A DNA stretch of 43,879 nucleotides from a virus. Both the position numbers and the translations under genes were made by a program. Positions 1-5,732 of this stretch are shown in pieces (the stretch's first letter is position 1; the number at the start of each line of letters is the position of its first letter). Under the pieces are notes generated by a model, which was not told the origin of the DNA, did not search any database, and saw nothing but the letters and a program-made list of their open reading frames with translations. Location of the stretch: positions 1 to 43,879 of IMG/VR virus record IMGVR_UViG_3300009285_000643. One strand, given 5' to 3'.

Positions 1-185
1 GACCCCCTACAGCCCCAGCAATCCCTATCCTGGCGTGAACCCTACCCCCTCTATCCCCACGCCTAACCTCCCACACGCAGATGAAGACCCGCCCCTCCAC
101 GCCTCTTTCCCTCCCTTCCCCTATTCCCAATACCCCTCTTTCCCCAAATCGAATCCTAGGCCCAAATATACCCCCCACCTGCGAC

Positions 186-216
186 TGGGACCCTCCCCGC
201 GACGCCGAGGGTCCCA
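186..216. repeat. Perfect 10-bp inverted repeat, 11-base loop
   Basis: TGGGACCCTC (186-195) is exactly complementary to GAGGGTCCCA (207-216). No T-tract follows on either strand, so this is not a standard terminator. It could be a protein-binding palindrome or an RNA/DNA hairpin in the control region. Confidence 0.6.
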
Positions 217-409
217 AGGCCCCCCTCGTGGTTTGCCCGGTCCTCATGCCTGCCGCACGCCTGTCATGCCCATCCTGCGCCTGCCCTACATACCCTTTCC
301 ACCCTGTTTGCACCCCGTTTACGCCTAACCCCTCGTGCCTACGTGCACAAACCGAGCGGTTACTGTACGCCGTGCCTGACTCGTGCCTAGCTACACCCCC
401 TCTTGTGAT

Positions 410-447
410 AGTCAACCAAGTCAACCTAGTGGTTTACTTGGTTGACT
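410..447. promoter_or_regulatory. Long near-perfect hairpin/palindrome with GTTGACTT half-sites
   Basis: Positions 410-426 pair with 431-447 around a 4-base loop (TAGT), with 16 of 17 pairs matching and the single mismatch at 422/435. The arms carry GTCAACCAAG and CTTGGTTGAC. The core GTTGACTT is found again at 701-708. This is either an operator for a dimeric regulator or a cruciform/terminator. The AT content of the arms and the lack of a clean T-run favour an operator. Confidence 0.5.
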
Positions 448-763
448 TGTTTTACGACGAGCGCGCGCCTAAATCTGCGGTGTACATAGCTACAAGGTCT
501 TAGGCATAACCATATATCCTGAGGGCTGGGTGTTATCATTGCTAGACCGTAAGTGTTGACTATCCATGATGGTAGGCAGGGAGTATCATTGAATGGCTAC
601 CTGCATCGTTGTAAGATCCCCCCTCCCTACCCTCCCCTAGGCGCGCGCGAGGGATGAGGGGCTGTTGTTGAGGGTAAGCTATGTATTGGGCTGTTATTAT
701 GTTGACTTGCGTGTGTTTTCGTGCCTGGGAGAAGCATAGGTAAAAGACTAGTAGATGTACCTA

Positions 764-792
764 TTGACAAATGATATGATACATATCATAAT
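764..792 (+). promoter_or_regulatory. Strong sigma-70-type promoter of the plus-strand operon
   Basis: A perfect -35 box TTGACA (764-769) is separated by exactly 17 bases from CATAAT (787-792), which matches TATAAT at 5 of 6 positions. It lies 67 bases upstream of the first start codon (859) and is the best promoter match seen in the window. It should drive the genes from 859 to 4833. Confidence 0.8.
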
Positions 793-798
793 ATGTAT
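771..798. promoter_or_regulatory. Overlapping palindromic operators inside the promoter
   Basis: ATGATATG (771-778) is complementary to CATATCAT (782-789). ATACATAT (779-786) is complementary to ATATGTAT (791-798). Both palindromes lie across the spacer and -10 box of the 764-792 promoter, so a bound protein would block RNA polymerase. Candidate ligands encoded here are the RHH protein (4675-4833) and the HTH protein (16369-16566); which one binds is not known. Confidence 0.55.
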
Positions 799-858
799 AG
801 TACCCACGACGATAGAGAGGAGTCGCGGGACAGCCCGCAAGGGCGGAGAGGGGATGGG

Positions 859-1461
859 ATGAGTACGGCATTGGAAGTCCAGGAAAAGCACGCGGTGAAC
901 GCAAAACGATTGGCCGAGATTGGCGAGGCAATCGCAGCCGCCTGTGGGGAGGGGTGGGCCAACGAACCCTACGGTGATCATGAGGATTGGCGCACCAAAA
1001 TAACTCGCGCGGACGGAGCCGGGATCTTCGTGTCCCTCACTTGGGGGCCAAAGGGCAAGATCAGCATAAGCGGGTGTTTCCCCAACAAGTATCACCCGCG
1101 AGGGGAACACCACAGTATCGGCGTTGGGGAGACACGAACGGCAACGGACATCGGAAAGGAAGTGATGCGCCGTCTTCTGCCAAACTATCTCGCCGCATAC
1201 GAGAAGGCAATCGCACAGAAGAACGCTACAGAGGCAACAGTTGCACAATCCAAGGAAGTCGCAAGGGGGATCGCCCGTGTCCTCGGTCAGGGGTTCTCGG
1301 AGGCGGCCTGGATGAACAAGTGGACCTTCCACGCCCCAGGACGTATGACGGTAGAGATCCAAGATCACGGATATGGTAAGATCGAGATTCGCCTGTATGA
1401 ATTGGAGAAGGCAGAGGATCTTGTACGCCAGATCCTTGCGATTCTGCCAAACGAGGATTGA
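859..1461 (+). CDS. Hypothetical protein, first gene of the plus-strand operon
   Basis: This 200-residue protein is not recognised. The start chosen is ATG 859, because GGAGAGGGG lies just upstream; an earlier in-frame ATG at 793 sits on the promoter -10 region and lacks a ribosome-binding site. The protein is soluble and mildly charged. An N-terminal helix (about residues 1-30) is followed by a middle part rich in aromatic and Gly residues (about 35-85), and the rest is mostly helical. There is no membrane segment, Cys cluster or nucleotide-binding motif. As the promoter-proximal gene of an early operon it could be a host-modifying protein, but nothing in the sequence proves this. Confidence 0.75.
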   Translation: MSTALEVQEKHAVNAKRLAEIGEAIAAACGEGWANEPYGDHEDWRTKITRADGAGIFVSLTWGPKGKISISGCFPNKYHPRGEHHSIGVGETRTATDIGKEVMRRLLPNYLAAYEKAIAQKNATEATVAQSKEVARGIARVLGQGFSEAAWMNKWTFHAPGRMTVEIQDHGYGKIEIRLYELEKAEDLVRQILAILPNED

Positions 1462-1471
1462 GGTTATCCCT

Positions 1472-1493
1472 CGCGCCGCCGAGACGCGGCGCG
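1472..1493 (+). terminator. GC-rich hairpin after first gene (attenuator-like)
   Basis: CGCGCCGC (1472-1479) pairs perfectly with GCGGCGCG (1486-1493) around a 6-base loop, 10 bases after the stop codon at 1461. There is no T-run, so it is more likely an RNA-stability or partial read-through hairpin than a full terminator. The sequence GTCCCTGAAA follows it (1493-1502) and is repeated at 1764-1773, after a weaker hairpin behind the next gene. Confidence 0.4.
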
Positions 1494-1520
1494 TCCCTGA
1501 AAAGCCGCGACGCGAGTATC

Positions 1521-1550
1521 CCGAGCGTAGGACAGGAGGAGGTGAGAACA
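1521..1550 (+). repeat. 30-bp ribosome-binding-site cassette, copy A
   Basis: This is a 30-base sequence containing GGACAGGAGGAGGTGAGAAC, repeated identically at 2009-2038. It ends one base before the ATG of the 1552 gene. It carries an extended Shine-Dalgarno match (AGGAGGAGGTGA). The two genes behind the copies do not look related, so the duplicated unit seems to be the translation-initiation region itself. Confidence 0.75.
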
Positions 1551-1551
1551 G

Positions 1552-1740
1552 ATGGAGCAGGCGCGCGCTTTGGAGTTGGCACGAGAGGCAAACGCACGAG
1601 GGCTAACGTTCCGCGCGTACGCGGAGGAGTTGGACCCTACAGGATCGCAGGTCAAATGGCTGGTATGGCACATGGTCAAAGCGTTCTACCCGCCACAGCG
1701 CCGGGCGGAACAACTCAGGGTTGAGGGGGATAACATCTAG
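1552..1740 (+). CDS. Small hypothetical protein (62 aa)
   Basis: This is a short basic/amphipathic protein starting with helix-forming residues (MEQARALELAREANARG). The middle contains a Trp-rich stretch (WLVWHM, about residues 37-42). The start is fixed by the AGGAGGAGGTGA site of the 30-bp cassette. It resembles in general form the small helix-turn-helix-like or adaptor peptides of phages, but no family is recognised. Its gene is the second in the plus-strand operon, and the stop is followed by a short hairpin and GTCCCTGAAA. Confidence 0.7.
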   Translation: MEQARALELAREANARGLTFRAYAEELDPTGSQVKWLVWHMVKAFYPPQRRAEQLRVEGDNI

Positions 1741-1785
1741 TCCTGCGGCCCCGCGATGGGCCGGTCCCTGAAAGGAGGTGACATT

Positions 1786-2007
1786 GTGAGGCGATACGGG
1801 ATCACCAAACGACGGCCTGACTACATACCGCCGGGGGAACTCAGAGATGCGATCATGCGACAATCCAAGGCGGATCTTGCAGAGCTGGTGTACGACTATC
1901 TCATCCGCATAGTCGGCGAGACCGAATCTCGGAAGGATCCCCACTCACTTCTCGGCGAAATGCGGCAGACGCTGAATGCGATAAAGCACGCCGTACCAAT
2001 AGACTAA
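1786..2007 (+). CDS. Small hypothetical protein (73 aa), GTG start
   Basis: Not recognised. GTG 1786 is preferred over the upstream ATG 1756 because a near-perfect Shine-Dalgarno AAAGGAGGTGA (1771-1781) lies at optimal distance. The N-terminus is basic (RRYGITKRRPDYIPPGELR) and the rest is helical and acidic (about residues 20-65). There are no Cys residues and no membrane segment. The stop lies only 1 base before the second copy of the 30-bp ribosome-binding cassette. Confidence 0.7.
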   Translation: MRRYGITKRRPDYIPPGELRDAIMRQSKADLAELVYDYLIRIVGETESRKDPHSLLGEMRQTLNAIKHAVPID

Positions 2008-2008
2008 T

Positions 2009-2038
2009 CCGAGCGTAGGACAGGAGGAGGTGAGAACA
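2009..2038 (+). repeat. 30-bp ribosome-binding-site cassette, copy B
   Basis: This is identical to the cassette at 1521-1550 and lies directly before the ATG at 2039. It supports that start over the in-frame GTG at 2030, which falls inside the cassette. Confidence 0.75.
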
Positions 2039-2278
2039 ATGGCCGAGTGTACAATCTGTGACCAGCATCTGTCGAATAGCAAGGCCGACGAGGGCGAGTA
2101 TTCGTGCGTGTGGTGCGGCGAGATTATCTGTGACGACTGCATGGAGGACCACGAAGACGAATGCGCGACGGAGAATGCGCGACAGGCAGAGGAGGACGAA
2201 GCGAAAACGAAGATCCGCGAGGAGGAGCGCAAAGCCCACGAAGTGATGAAGGAACTTGACAGCATATTAGGGTTCTGA
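2039..2278 (+). CDS. Cys-rich zinc-finger protein (79 aa)
   Basis: The N-terminal ~45 residues carry the pattern CTIC-x(15-20)-CVWCG-x4-CDDC-x2-HEDEC. This is a cross-brace type arrangement like AN1, B-box or RING fingers and should bind one or two zinc ions. The C-terminal half is a highly charged helix rich in Glu, Lys and Arg (about residues 47-79), likely a coiled coil. Such small fingers mediate protein-protein contacts, for example with host enzymes; no catalytic role can be read. The start is set by the 30-bp ribosome-binding cassette. Confidence 0.75.
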   Translation: MAECTICDQHLSNSKADEGEYSCVWCGEIICDDCMEDHEDECATENARQAEEDEAKTKIREEERKAHEVMKELDSILGF

Positions 2279-2300
2279 CGGGGAGGAGGTGAGAGAGGAT

Positions 2301-2492
2301 ATGAAGCACGAGAAACATCCGAAGTACGTAACCCTGGGGTATTGGATGATCCCGGTCATTGGGGCGCCGCCCGAGGTGATACGGGCAGAACTTAGAATCC
2401 ACACGGGCGCCCTAGACGAGAACGCGACCGAGGAGTACGCGCGGCGGGTGGAGGCGGCGGTGATAGCCGCAGGGCTATGCGAGGAGGAATGA
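2301..2492 (+). CDS. Small hypothetical protein (63 aa)
   Basis: Not recognised. It starts MKHEKHPKYVTLGYW and ends in an Ala/Glu-rich helix with GLCEEE. GGGAGGAGGTGAGAG (from 2281) precedes the ATG at 2301; spacing is long (about 12 bases), and a GTG at 2289 lies inside the ribosome-binding site. The stop TGA overlaps the next ATG as TGATG, so translation of the following membrane peptide is probably coupled to it. Confidence 0.65.
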   Translation: MKHEKHPKYVTLGYWMIPVIGAPPEVIRAELRIHTGALDENATEEYARRVEAAVIAAGLCEEE

Positions 2493-2572
2493 TGCGATTG
2501 GTTTTGATTGTGGCGGCGTGCTGGGTTTTGGCATGGCTGCACTACTGGAGTGAACGGAGGGCGAGGGGATGA
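2492..2572 (+). CDS. Single-pass membrane mini-protein (26 aa)
   Basis: The peptide reads MRLVLIVAACWVLAWLHYW followed by SERRARG: one hydrophobic span (about residues 3-19) and a short basic tail. The gene is joined on both sides by overlaps (TGATG at 2490-2494 and ATGA at 2569-2572), and GAGGAGG (2481-2487) serves as its ribosome-binding site. The exact fit between neighbours supports a real gene despite its size. It could be a small inner-membrane effector such as a superinfection-exclusion peptide, but this is inferred only from size and topology. Confidence 0.6.
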   Translation: MRLVLIVAACWVLAWLHYWSERRARG

Positions 2573-2790
2573 CACGAGCACAACAGCATTGTATCAGCAT
2601 GTATCTCAATCGGCTACGCAGTCATGCCAAACGCGAATACGCTTGGGCATATTGGGAATGGTTGTGTTTAGGCGAAGAAGGCGAAGAACCACGAGCCGTC
2701 GTTTATGACCTGTCACAGATGGGAGCACAAGCGGTCAGAATCGACTTGTATCCACTTTGGAAGTACCTGTCCCCTATGGTGACACAATGA
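2569..2790 (+). CDS. Small hypothetical protein (73 aa)
   Basis: Not recognised. It is an aromatic-rich soluble protein with a basic N-terminal helix (MTRAQQHCISMYLNRLRSHA) and a Trp/Tyr cluster (WAYWEWL) near residue 30. CGGAGGGCGAGGGG provides the ribosome-binding site. It overlaps its upstream neighbour (ATGA) and the next gene at 2787 (ATGA), so it belongs to the same coupled operon. Confidence 0.7.
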   Translation: MTRAQQHCISMYLNRLRSHAKREYAWAYWEWLCLGEEGEEPRAVVYDLSQMGAQAVRIDLYPLWKYLSPMVTQ

Positions 2791-3065
2791 CACTACGGAG
2801 ACTGGCGCAAACGGGCAGGGTGCGGTTGCTGGCCGACCTGGGCGGGTCCGTGCTGATACGGATAAAGGCGAACACCAGCAAACGATTCGACGCTGCGTTT
2901 GACGCCGTGACACGCGCAGGTGGTACGATGGCACCAGTTCGGCCTCACTTCGTAACTCCTGGGAGCGAGGAGTCTGAACACTGGAACGCATACATCAGCA
3001 AGTCGAAGGCGCGGAGATTGGGCCTGCTGACGAACGGGAAGGAGAAGGGGGAAGGATGCGGGTAA
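2787..3065 (+). CDS. Hypothetical protein (92 aa)
   Basis: Not recognised. ATG 2787 overlaps the previous stop (ATGA) and is chosen over the in-frame ATG at 2757. The fold is probably mixed alpha/beta (a strand-like stretch near residues 12-25, then a helix with Lys/Arg), with a basic C-terminus (SKSKARRLGLLTNGKEKG). The end overlaps the start of the next gene by 10 bases. Confidence 0.65.
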   Translation: MTLRRLAQTGRVRLLADLGGSVLIRIKANTSKRFDAAFDAVTRAGGTMAPVRPHFVTPGSEESEHWNAYISKSKARRLGLLTNGKEKGEGCG

Positions 3066-3421
3066 CTACGGAGGACCTGCGGATGCTGAATGCCTGCGGT
3101 GATCAGGTCGAAACGTTCGCGGACGAATGGCCGAACGGGGTAGAGGTCACAGGCGACTCTCTACGGCGTGCAGTTGATCTTGGATTAGACATTGACTGGT
3201 GGGCGGTACACGCATTTGCCGACTACCGGGCGAAGCTCGCGCCCATCTATGCCGACTACCGGGCGAAGCGCGCGCCCATCTATGCCGACTATGAGGCGAA
3301 GCGCGCGCCCATCGACGCCGACTTTGACGCGAAGCGCGCGGCCATCGACGCAGAGTACCAGGCGAAGCGTATCGAGCTAATCCTGGGCTTCGCCGGGAAT
3401 GGGCGGAAGGAGAAGGGATGA
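3056..3421 (+). CDS. Coiled-coil protein with five 11-residue repeats
   Basis: Residues about 56-110 are five tandem hendecads of the form ADYRAKRAPIY / ADYEAKRAPID / ADFDAKRAAID / AEYQAKRIELI, encoded by 33-bp DNA repeats. Such periodicity forms long alpha-helical coiled coils. The N-terminal ~55 residues have an acidic/Trp-containing domain (DIDWWAVHAF). The minus-strand gene at 11226-11708 has a similar repeat (ADYVTAR, 7 residues), so the phage carries two repeat proteins of this style. Its function is unknown; related repeat proteins are common in phage accessory operons. The gene is coupled by ATGA to the next. Confidence 0.75.
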   Translation: MRVTTEDLRMLNACGDQVETFADEWPNGVEVTGDSLRRAVDLGLDIDWWAVHAFADYRAKLAPIYADYRAKRAPIYADYEAKRAPIDADFDAKRAAIDAEYQAKRIELILGFAGNGRKEKG

Positions 3422-3687
3422 AGCACACTAAGGGACCGTGGAGTATAGACCCGCGATTGCCTGGGCGCGTCCTGAACGCGGAGGGAGAGAAGATTTGTGA
3501 CATAAGCGGCGCGACAGACGGCGCACCCATTGCAACGGCGCGGCTAATCGCGGCTGCGCCGGACCTGGCCGACGCGCTGCGGCAGATCATAGCCCAGTGC
3601 CCGAACCCTAAACTGCCCTATGGGATGAATGTCTGTGAGATCGCGCGCGCGGCCCTGGCGAAGGCCGGGATGGAGGTGGAGGGATGA
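3418..3687 (+). CDS. Small phage protein of the KGPW/NARLIAAAPDL type (89 aa)
   Basis: The pattern MKHTKGPW near the start, then ATARLIAAAPDLADAL and a final ARAALAKA stretch, is a widespread small phage/prophage protein family of unknown function, often next to recombination or replication genes. The protein is soluble, with a beta-rich N-terminal half and helical C-terminal half. The start overlaps the previous stop as ATGA, and its own stop overlaps the next start in the same way. Confidence 0.8.
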   Translation: MKHTKGPWSIDPRLPGRVLNAEGEKICDISGATDGAPIATARLIAAAPDLADALRQIIAQCPNPKLPYGMNVCEIARAALAKAGMEVEG

Positions 3688-3998
3688 ACAGACGAGAGAG
3701 GATCTTGTCATTGCACCGCATCGACCGCGTGCCACCCGCTGAGTGCGAGGGGATCTGTGCGAACTGCGGGATGAAGGGCCAACATGGTAGGCCCGAGGAT
3801 TGCATCGAGACCTTGGGCCAAGTGTGCGACGACCTGGCGCAGGCGCTGCGGGACCTATGGCAAGCGGTTGTCAATTACAAGGTCGCCCATCAAGAAGGCA
3901 ACGAGGAGCACAAGCACCTAGACCAGAAGAACCTAGCCCTAAACTGCAAAATGAACACAGCGCGCGCTGCGTTGGCGAAGGCGGAGGTGAAACCATGA
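3684..3998 (+). CDS. Small CxxC protein related to its neighbour at the C-terminus
   Basis: This is a 104-residue protein with an N-terminal CEGICANCG cluster (about residues 21-29), a further Cys near residue 40, and a helical body. The ending ARAALAKAEVKP closely resembles the end of the preceding protein (ARAALAKAGMEVEG), so the two may share a C-terminal helix of the same origin. It is probably a zinc-binding helical protein of unknown function. ATGA overlaps on both sides place it directly before the recombinase. Confidence 0.7.
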   Translation: MNRRERILSLHRIDRVPPAECEGICANCGMKGQHGRPEDCIETLGQVCDDLAQALRDLWQAVVNYKVAHQEGNEEHKHLDQKNLALNCKMNTARAALAKAEVKP

Positions 3999-4678
3999 GA
4001 GCGGTTGGGTATGTCAGAGTGTCAACCGACGAGCAGGCCCGCGAGGGCTGCTCGTTGGACAATCAGGAGGCGAGGATTCGCGCCTACGCCGAGAGCCAGG
4101 AGTGGAACCTGGTCCACATCTACCGAGAGGAGGGCGAATCCGGCAAGACGACTAAGCGCCCTCAGTTGGAGGCACTTGTCGGCGGGGTTTCCGGCCACCT
4201 GTTATTCGATGTGGTCTTAGTCTACAAAGTGGATCGGCTGACGCGCAGGCAAAGAGACTTGTGGAATATCCTGCAAGTCTTTGAGATCAACAACGTCGCG
4301 TTCAAGAGCGTAACGGAGCCGTTCGACACCACCACGGCGCAGGGCAAGGCGTTCCTGGGGATGTTGGCGGTGTTCGCGCAGTTGGAGCGGGACACCATTG
4401 CCGAACGCACGAAGGACGCGCTGGCACACAAGAAAGCCAACGGGGAGCCGGTCGGCGCGCCGCCCTATGGCTACAGGATGGAAAACGGCAAACTGGTGGA
4501 GGACGAAGAAGAAATCTCCGATCTCGCCTTCATGGTCCATCTGCGGGTGGATGATGGATACACCTACCAACAGATTGCGGAATCCTTCAACGTGCGGAAG
4601 ATCCCTTGCAAGCGCAGGGGCGGCAAGTGGCACGCGTCAACTATCCGTAACGTGCTGACAGGAGGGCAGCGAGAATGA
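3995..4678 (+). CDS. Small serine recombinase (resolvase/invertase family)
   Basis: The N-terminal catalytic domain of the serine recombinase family (about residues 3-145) has YVRVSTDEQ with the nucleophile Ser10, DNQ near 22, KVDRLTR at 78-84 and the helix ending LERDTIAERT (130-139). A short recombinase-type DNA-binding part follows (GAPPYGYR at 154-161, YTYQQIAESFNV at 189-200). At 227 residues it is far shorter than large serine integrases (about 450-600), with no zinc ribbon or coiled-coil. It cuts and rejoins DNA through a Ser-phosphodiester and could act as integrase, resolvase of genome dimers or invertase. ATG 3995 overlaps the previous stop; the longer frame from 3800 is not supported. 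It is translationally coupled to the RHH gene that follows. Confidence 0.9.
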   Translation: MRAVGYVRVSTDEQAREGCSLDNQEARIRAYAESQEWNLVHIYREEGESGKTTKRPQLEALVGGVSGHLLFDVVLVYKVDRLTRRQRDLWNILQVFEINNVAFKSVTEPFDTTTAQGKAFLGMLAVFAQLERDTIAERTKDALAHKKANGEPVGAPPYGYRMENGKLVEDEEEISDLAFMVHLRVDDGYTYQQIAESFNVRKIPCKRRGGKWHASTIRNVLTGGQRE

Positions 4679-4833
4679 GTCTGAAGCACTTCGAGGTCCG
4701 CATGTCTCCCGAGGAGCACGAAGGGCTGCGTGAGCAGGCGCACCAGCGGCGCATGTCGATGCACAAGCTGATCATGGCCGTGCTTCGCAAGAGTGGTGTC
4801 CTCAAGTTGCCAAGCGAAGACAAAGCGAAGTGA
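4675..4833 (+). CDS. Ribbon-helix-helix DNA-binding protein (52 aa)
   Basis: The sequence HFEVRMSPEEHEGLREQAHQ is a beta-strand followed by a helix, then RMSMHKLIMAVLRKSG: the standard Arc/MetJ-like ribbon-helix-helix layout, in which the strand of a dimer inserts into the DNA major groove. The charged tail (about residues 44-52) is flexible. The start overlaps the recombinase stop as ATGA, so both proteins should be made together. It could repress the operon promoter (palindromes at 771-798) or control recombinase direction or synapsis; the sequence cannot separate these roles. Confidence 0.8.
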   Translation: MSLKHFEVRMSPEEHEGLREQAHQRRMSMHKLIMAVLRKSGVLKLPSEDKAK

Positions 4834-4845
4834 AGCGACGAAAAG

Positions 4846-4870
4846 AGGGGCCGGGAATCACCCGGCCCCT
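4846..4870. terminator. Bidirectional terminator between convergent operons
   Basis: AGGGGCCGGG (4846-4855) pairs with CCCGGCCCCT (4861-4870) around a 5-base loop (10 perfect pairs). On the minus strand the stem is followed by CTCTTTTCG, a short T-tract; on the plus strand by TCTGTTGG. It sits 13 bases after the last plus-strand gene and 59 bases before the end of the last minus-strand gene. Confidence 0.8.
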
Positions 4871-4928
4871 TCTGTTGGATGCGTTTCTTCGTCGTTTGTT
4901 GTCGCGAGTCACACGTCCATAGGCCCTC

Positions 4929-5207
4929 CTAGACTTCAATCACGATTGGTTCCCTAGCGCGTTCCTTCCAAACATGAACCAGCTTGCGACAATTCGGCGG
5001 ACAGACAAACTCTTTGAGGATGTGCTTCTCCTCGCCATAGGGTGCGTCGCGGCTCTTGACCTGCAATAAGACAATATCCGAGGGGCCGATACACACAAGG
5101 TCCCAAGCCCCCTCAGAGGCGGCGGAGCGCACAACGGAATATCCTGCGGCTTCCATGATCCGCCGACTCTTGTGTTCTCTCAGCGTTCCTTTTGCCTTGC
5201 GGTTCAA
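4929..5207 (-). CDS. PD-(D/E)XK nuclease, Holliday-junction-resolvase-like (92 aa)
   Basis: This is a short nuclease-fold protein. An N-terminal helix with REHKSRRIMEAAGYSVVRS leads to GAWDLVCI (putative metal-binding Asp near residue 36) and DIVLLQVKSRD, where QVK replaces the usual ExK. This is the core of archaeal-type Hjc/VRR-like nucleases, and Q in place of E occurs in some small phage members. It is expected to cut branched DNA or act in repair. The start is TTG 5207, overlapping the upstream stop (TTGA). It is the last gene of the minus-strand early block. Confidence 0.65.
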   Translation of the reverse strand: MNRKAKGTLREHKSRRIMEAAGYSVVRSAASEGAWDLVCIGPSDIVLLQVKSRDAPYGEEKHILKEFVCPPNCRKLVHVWKERAREPIVIEV

Positions 5208-5461
5208 ACGTCCTCAAGGCGGTTGGACTCTTGCACCACGCGCCGCTTCGTAGCCACCGCACCGATAATCACATACTCCTGTTCGGCAACACCTTGCGTA
5301 CGAATCCAGGCCTCGGCGTCCTTGCGATGAACGTAGGAACCGGCGACCAGCGTGTACGAAGCGCAATCCTGCGTCTTGGGCGCGCCGACACTACCCTCCT
5401 CGCGAAGGGCGACATAATACTCCCTCGCCCTCATCGGTTTGTCTTCCTTGCTCGTCTTCAT
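5204..5461 (-). CDS. Hypothetical protein (85 aa)
   Basis: Not recognised. It is a soluble protein with a probable beta-alpha-beta body: REYYVALREEG, SYTLVAGSYVHRKDAEAWI, then EYVIIGAV. The start overlaps the upstream stop (ATGA). It is placed between a membrane protein and the resolvase-like nuclease, in one co-transcribed cluster. Confidence 0.7.
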   Translation of the reverse strand: MKTSKEDKPMRAREYYVALREEGSVGAPKTQDCASYTLVAGSYVHRKDAEAWIRTQGVAEQEYVIIGAVATKRRVVQESNRLEDV

Positions 5462-5730
5462 CTGTTCCCCTTTCTCGGCAGTCCATGCCGGGACATGATA
5501 GCCCGCATCTGTTCTTCGGTCGGCGGTGGTCCTAGCATGTAACCCGCCTGCACGGTGGACCCCTCCGGCGCTGTCAGGTACACCGCCACAACCTCAACGT
5601 GCGTGGTGGCCCTCCCCATCCAGAAGCCCGTGAAGAACACCAGGACAAGGAGCGAGAACACGAAGAACGCCTTGCCCGCGAGCGACCACCAGAGCATACG
5701 GTCATTCCACGTGCGCTGTGGTTTTAGCAT
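5458..5730 (-). CDS. Single-pass membrane protein (90 aa)
   Basis: After a charged N-terminus comes one clear transmembrane span (about residues 20-38: AFFVFSLLVLVFFTGFWMG). An extracytoplasmic-type domain of ~50 residues follows, ending in a basic tail (RHGLPRKGNR). The ribosome-binding site AGGAGG lies in the end of the upstream gene. No family is recognised. It sits in the early block, far from the lysis genes, so a holin role is unlikely. Confidence 0.7.
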   Translation of the reverse strand: MLKPQRTWNDRMLWWSLAGKAFFVFSLLVLVFFTGFWMGRATTHVEVVAVYLTAPEGSTVQAGYMLGPPPTEEQMRAIMSRHGLPRKGNR

Positions 5731-5732
5731 GG

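Larger units (their letters stand above)
1..858. other. Left non-coding control region, pyrimidine-rich
   Basis: No convincing gene is present. The first ~360 bases of the plus strand are strongly C/T-rich, and the open frames there (35-328, 81-503) translate to Pro/Ser-rich, low-complexity peptides without ribosome-binding sites. The region holds a perfect 10-bp palindrome (186-216), a 17-position hairpin (410-447), scattered GTTGAC(T) motifs (about 411, 441, 555, 701) and the promoter at 764-792. The right end of the window (43617-43879) has the same C/T-rich plus strand. The two ends could therefore meet in a circular or circularly permuted genome, but no shared terminal sequence is visible. 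Confidence 0.6.

Noticed and set aside
35-503. Two overlapping plus-strand open frames (97 and 140 codons)
   Set aside because: Pro/Ser/Thr-rich low-complexity translation due to the C/T-rich strand, with no ribosome-binding sites and mutual overlap.
748-1368. 206-codon minus-strand frame opposite the first operon gene
   Set aside because: It lies opposite a gene with a clear promoter and ribosome-binding site; its own start has none and the peptide is not protein-like.
3220-3370. CRISPR-like or iteron repeat
   Set aside because: The 33-bp units are in frame and encode a hendecad coiled coil.
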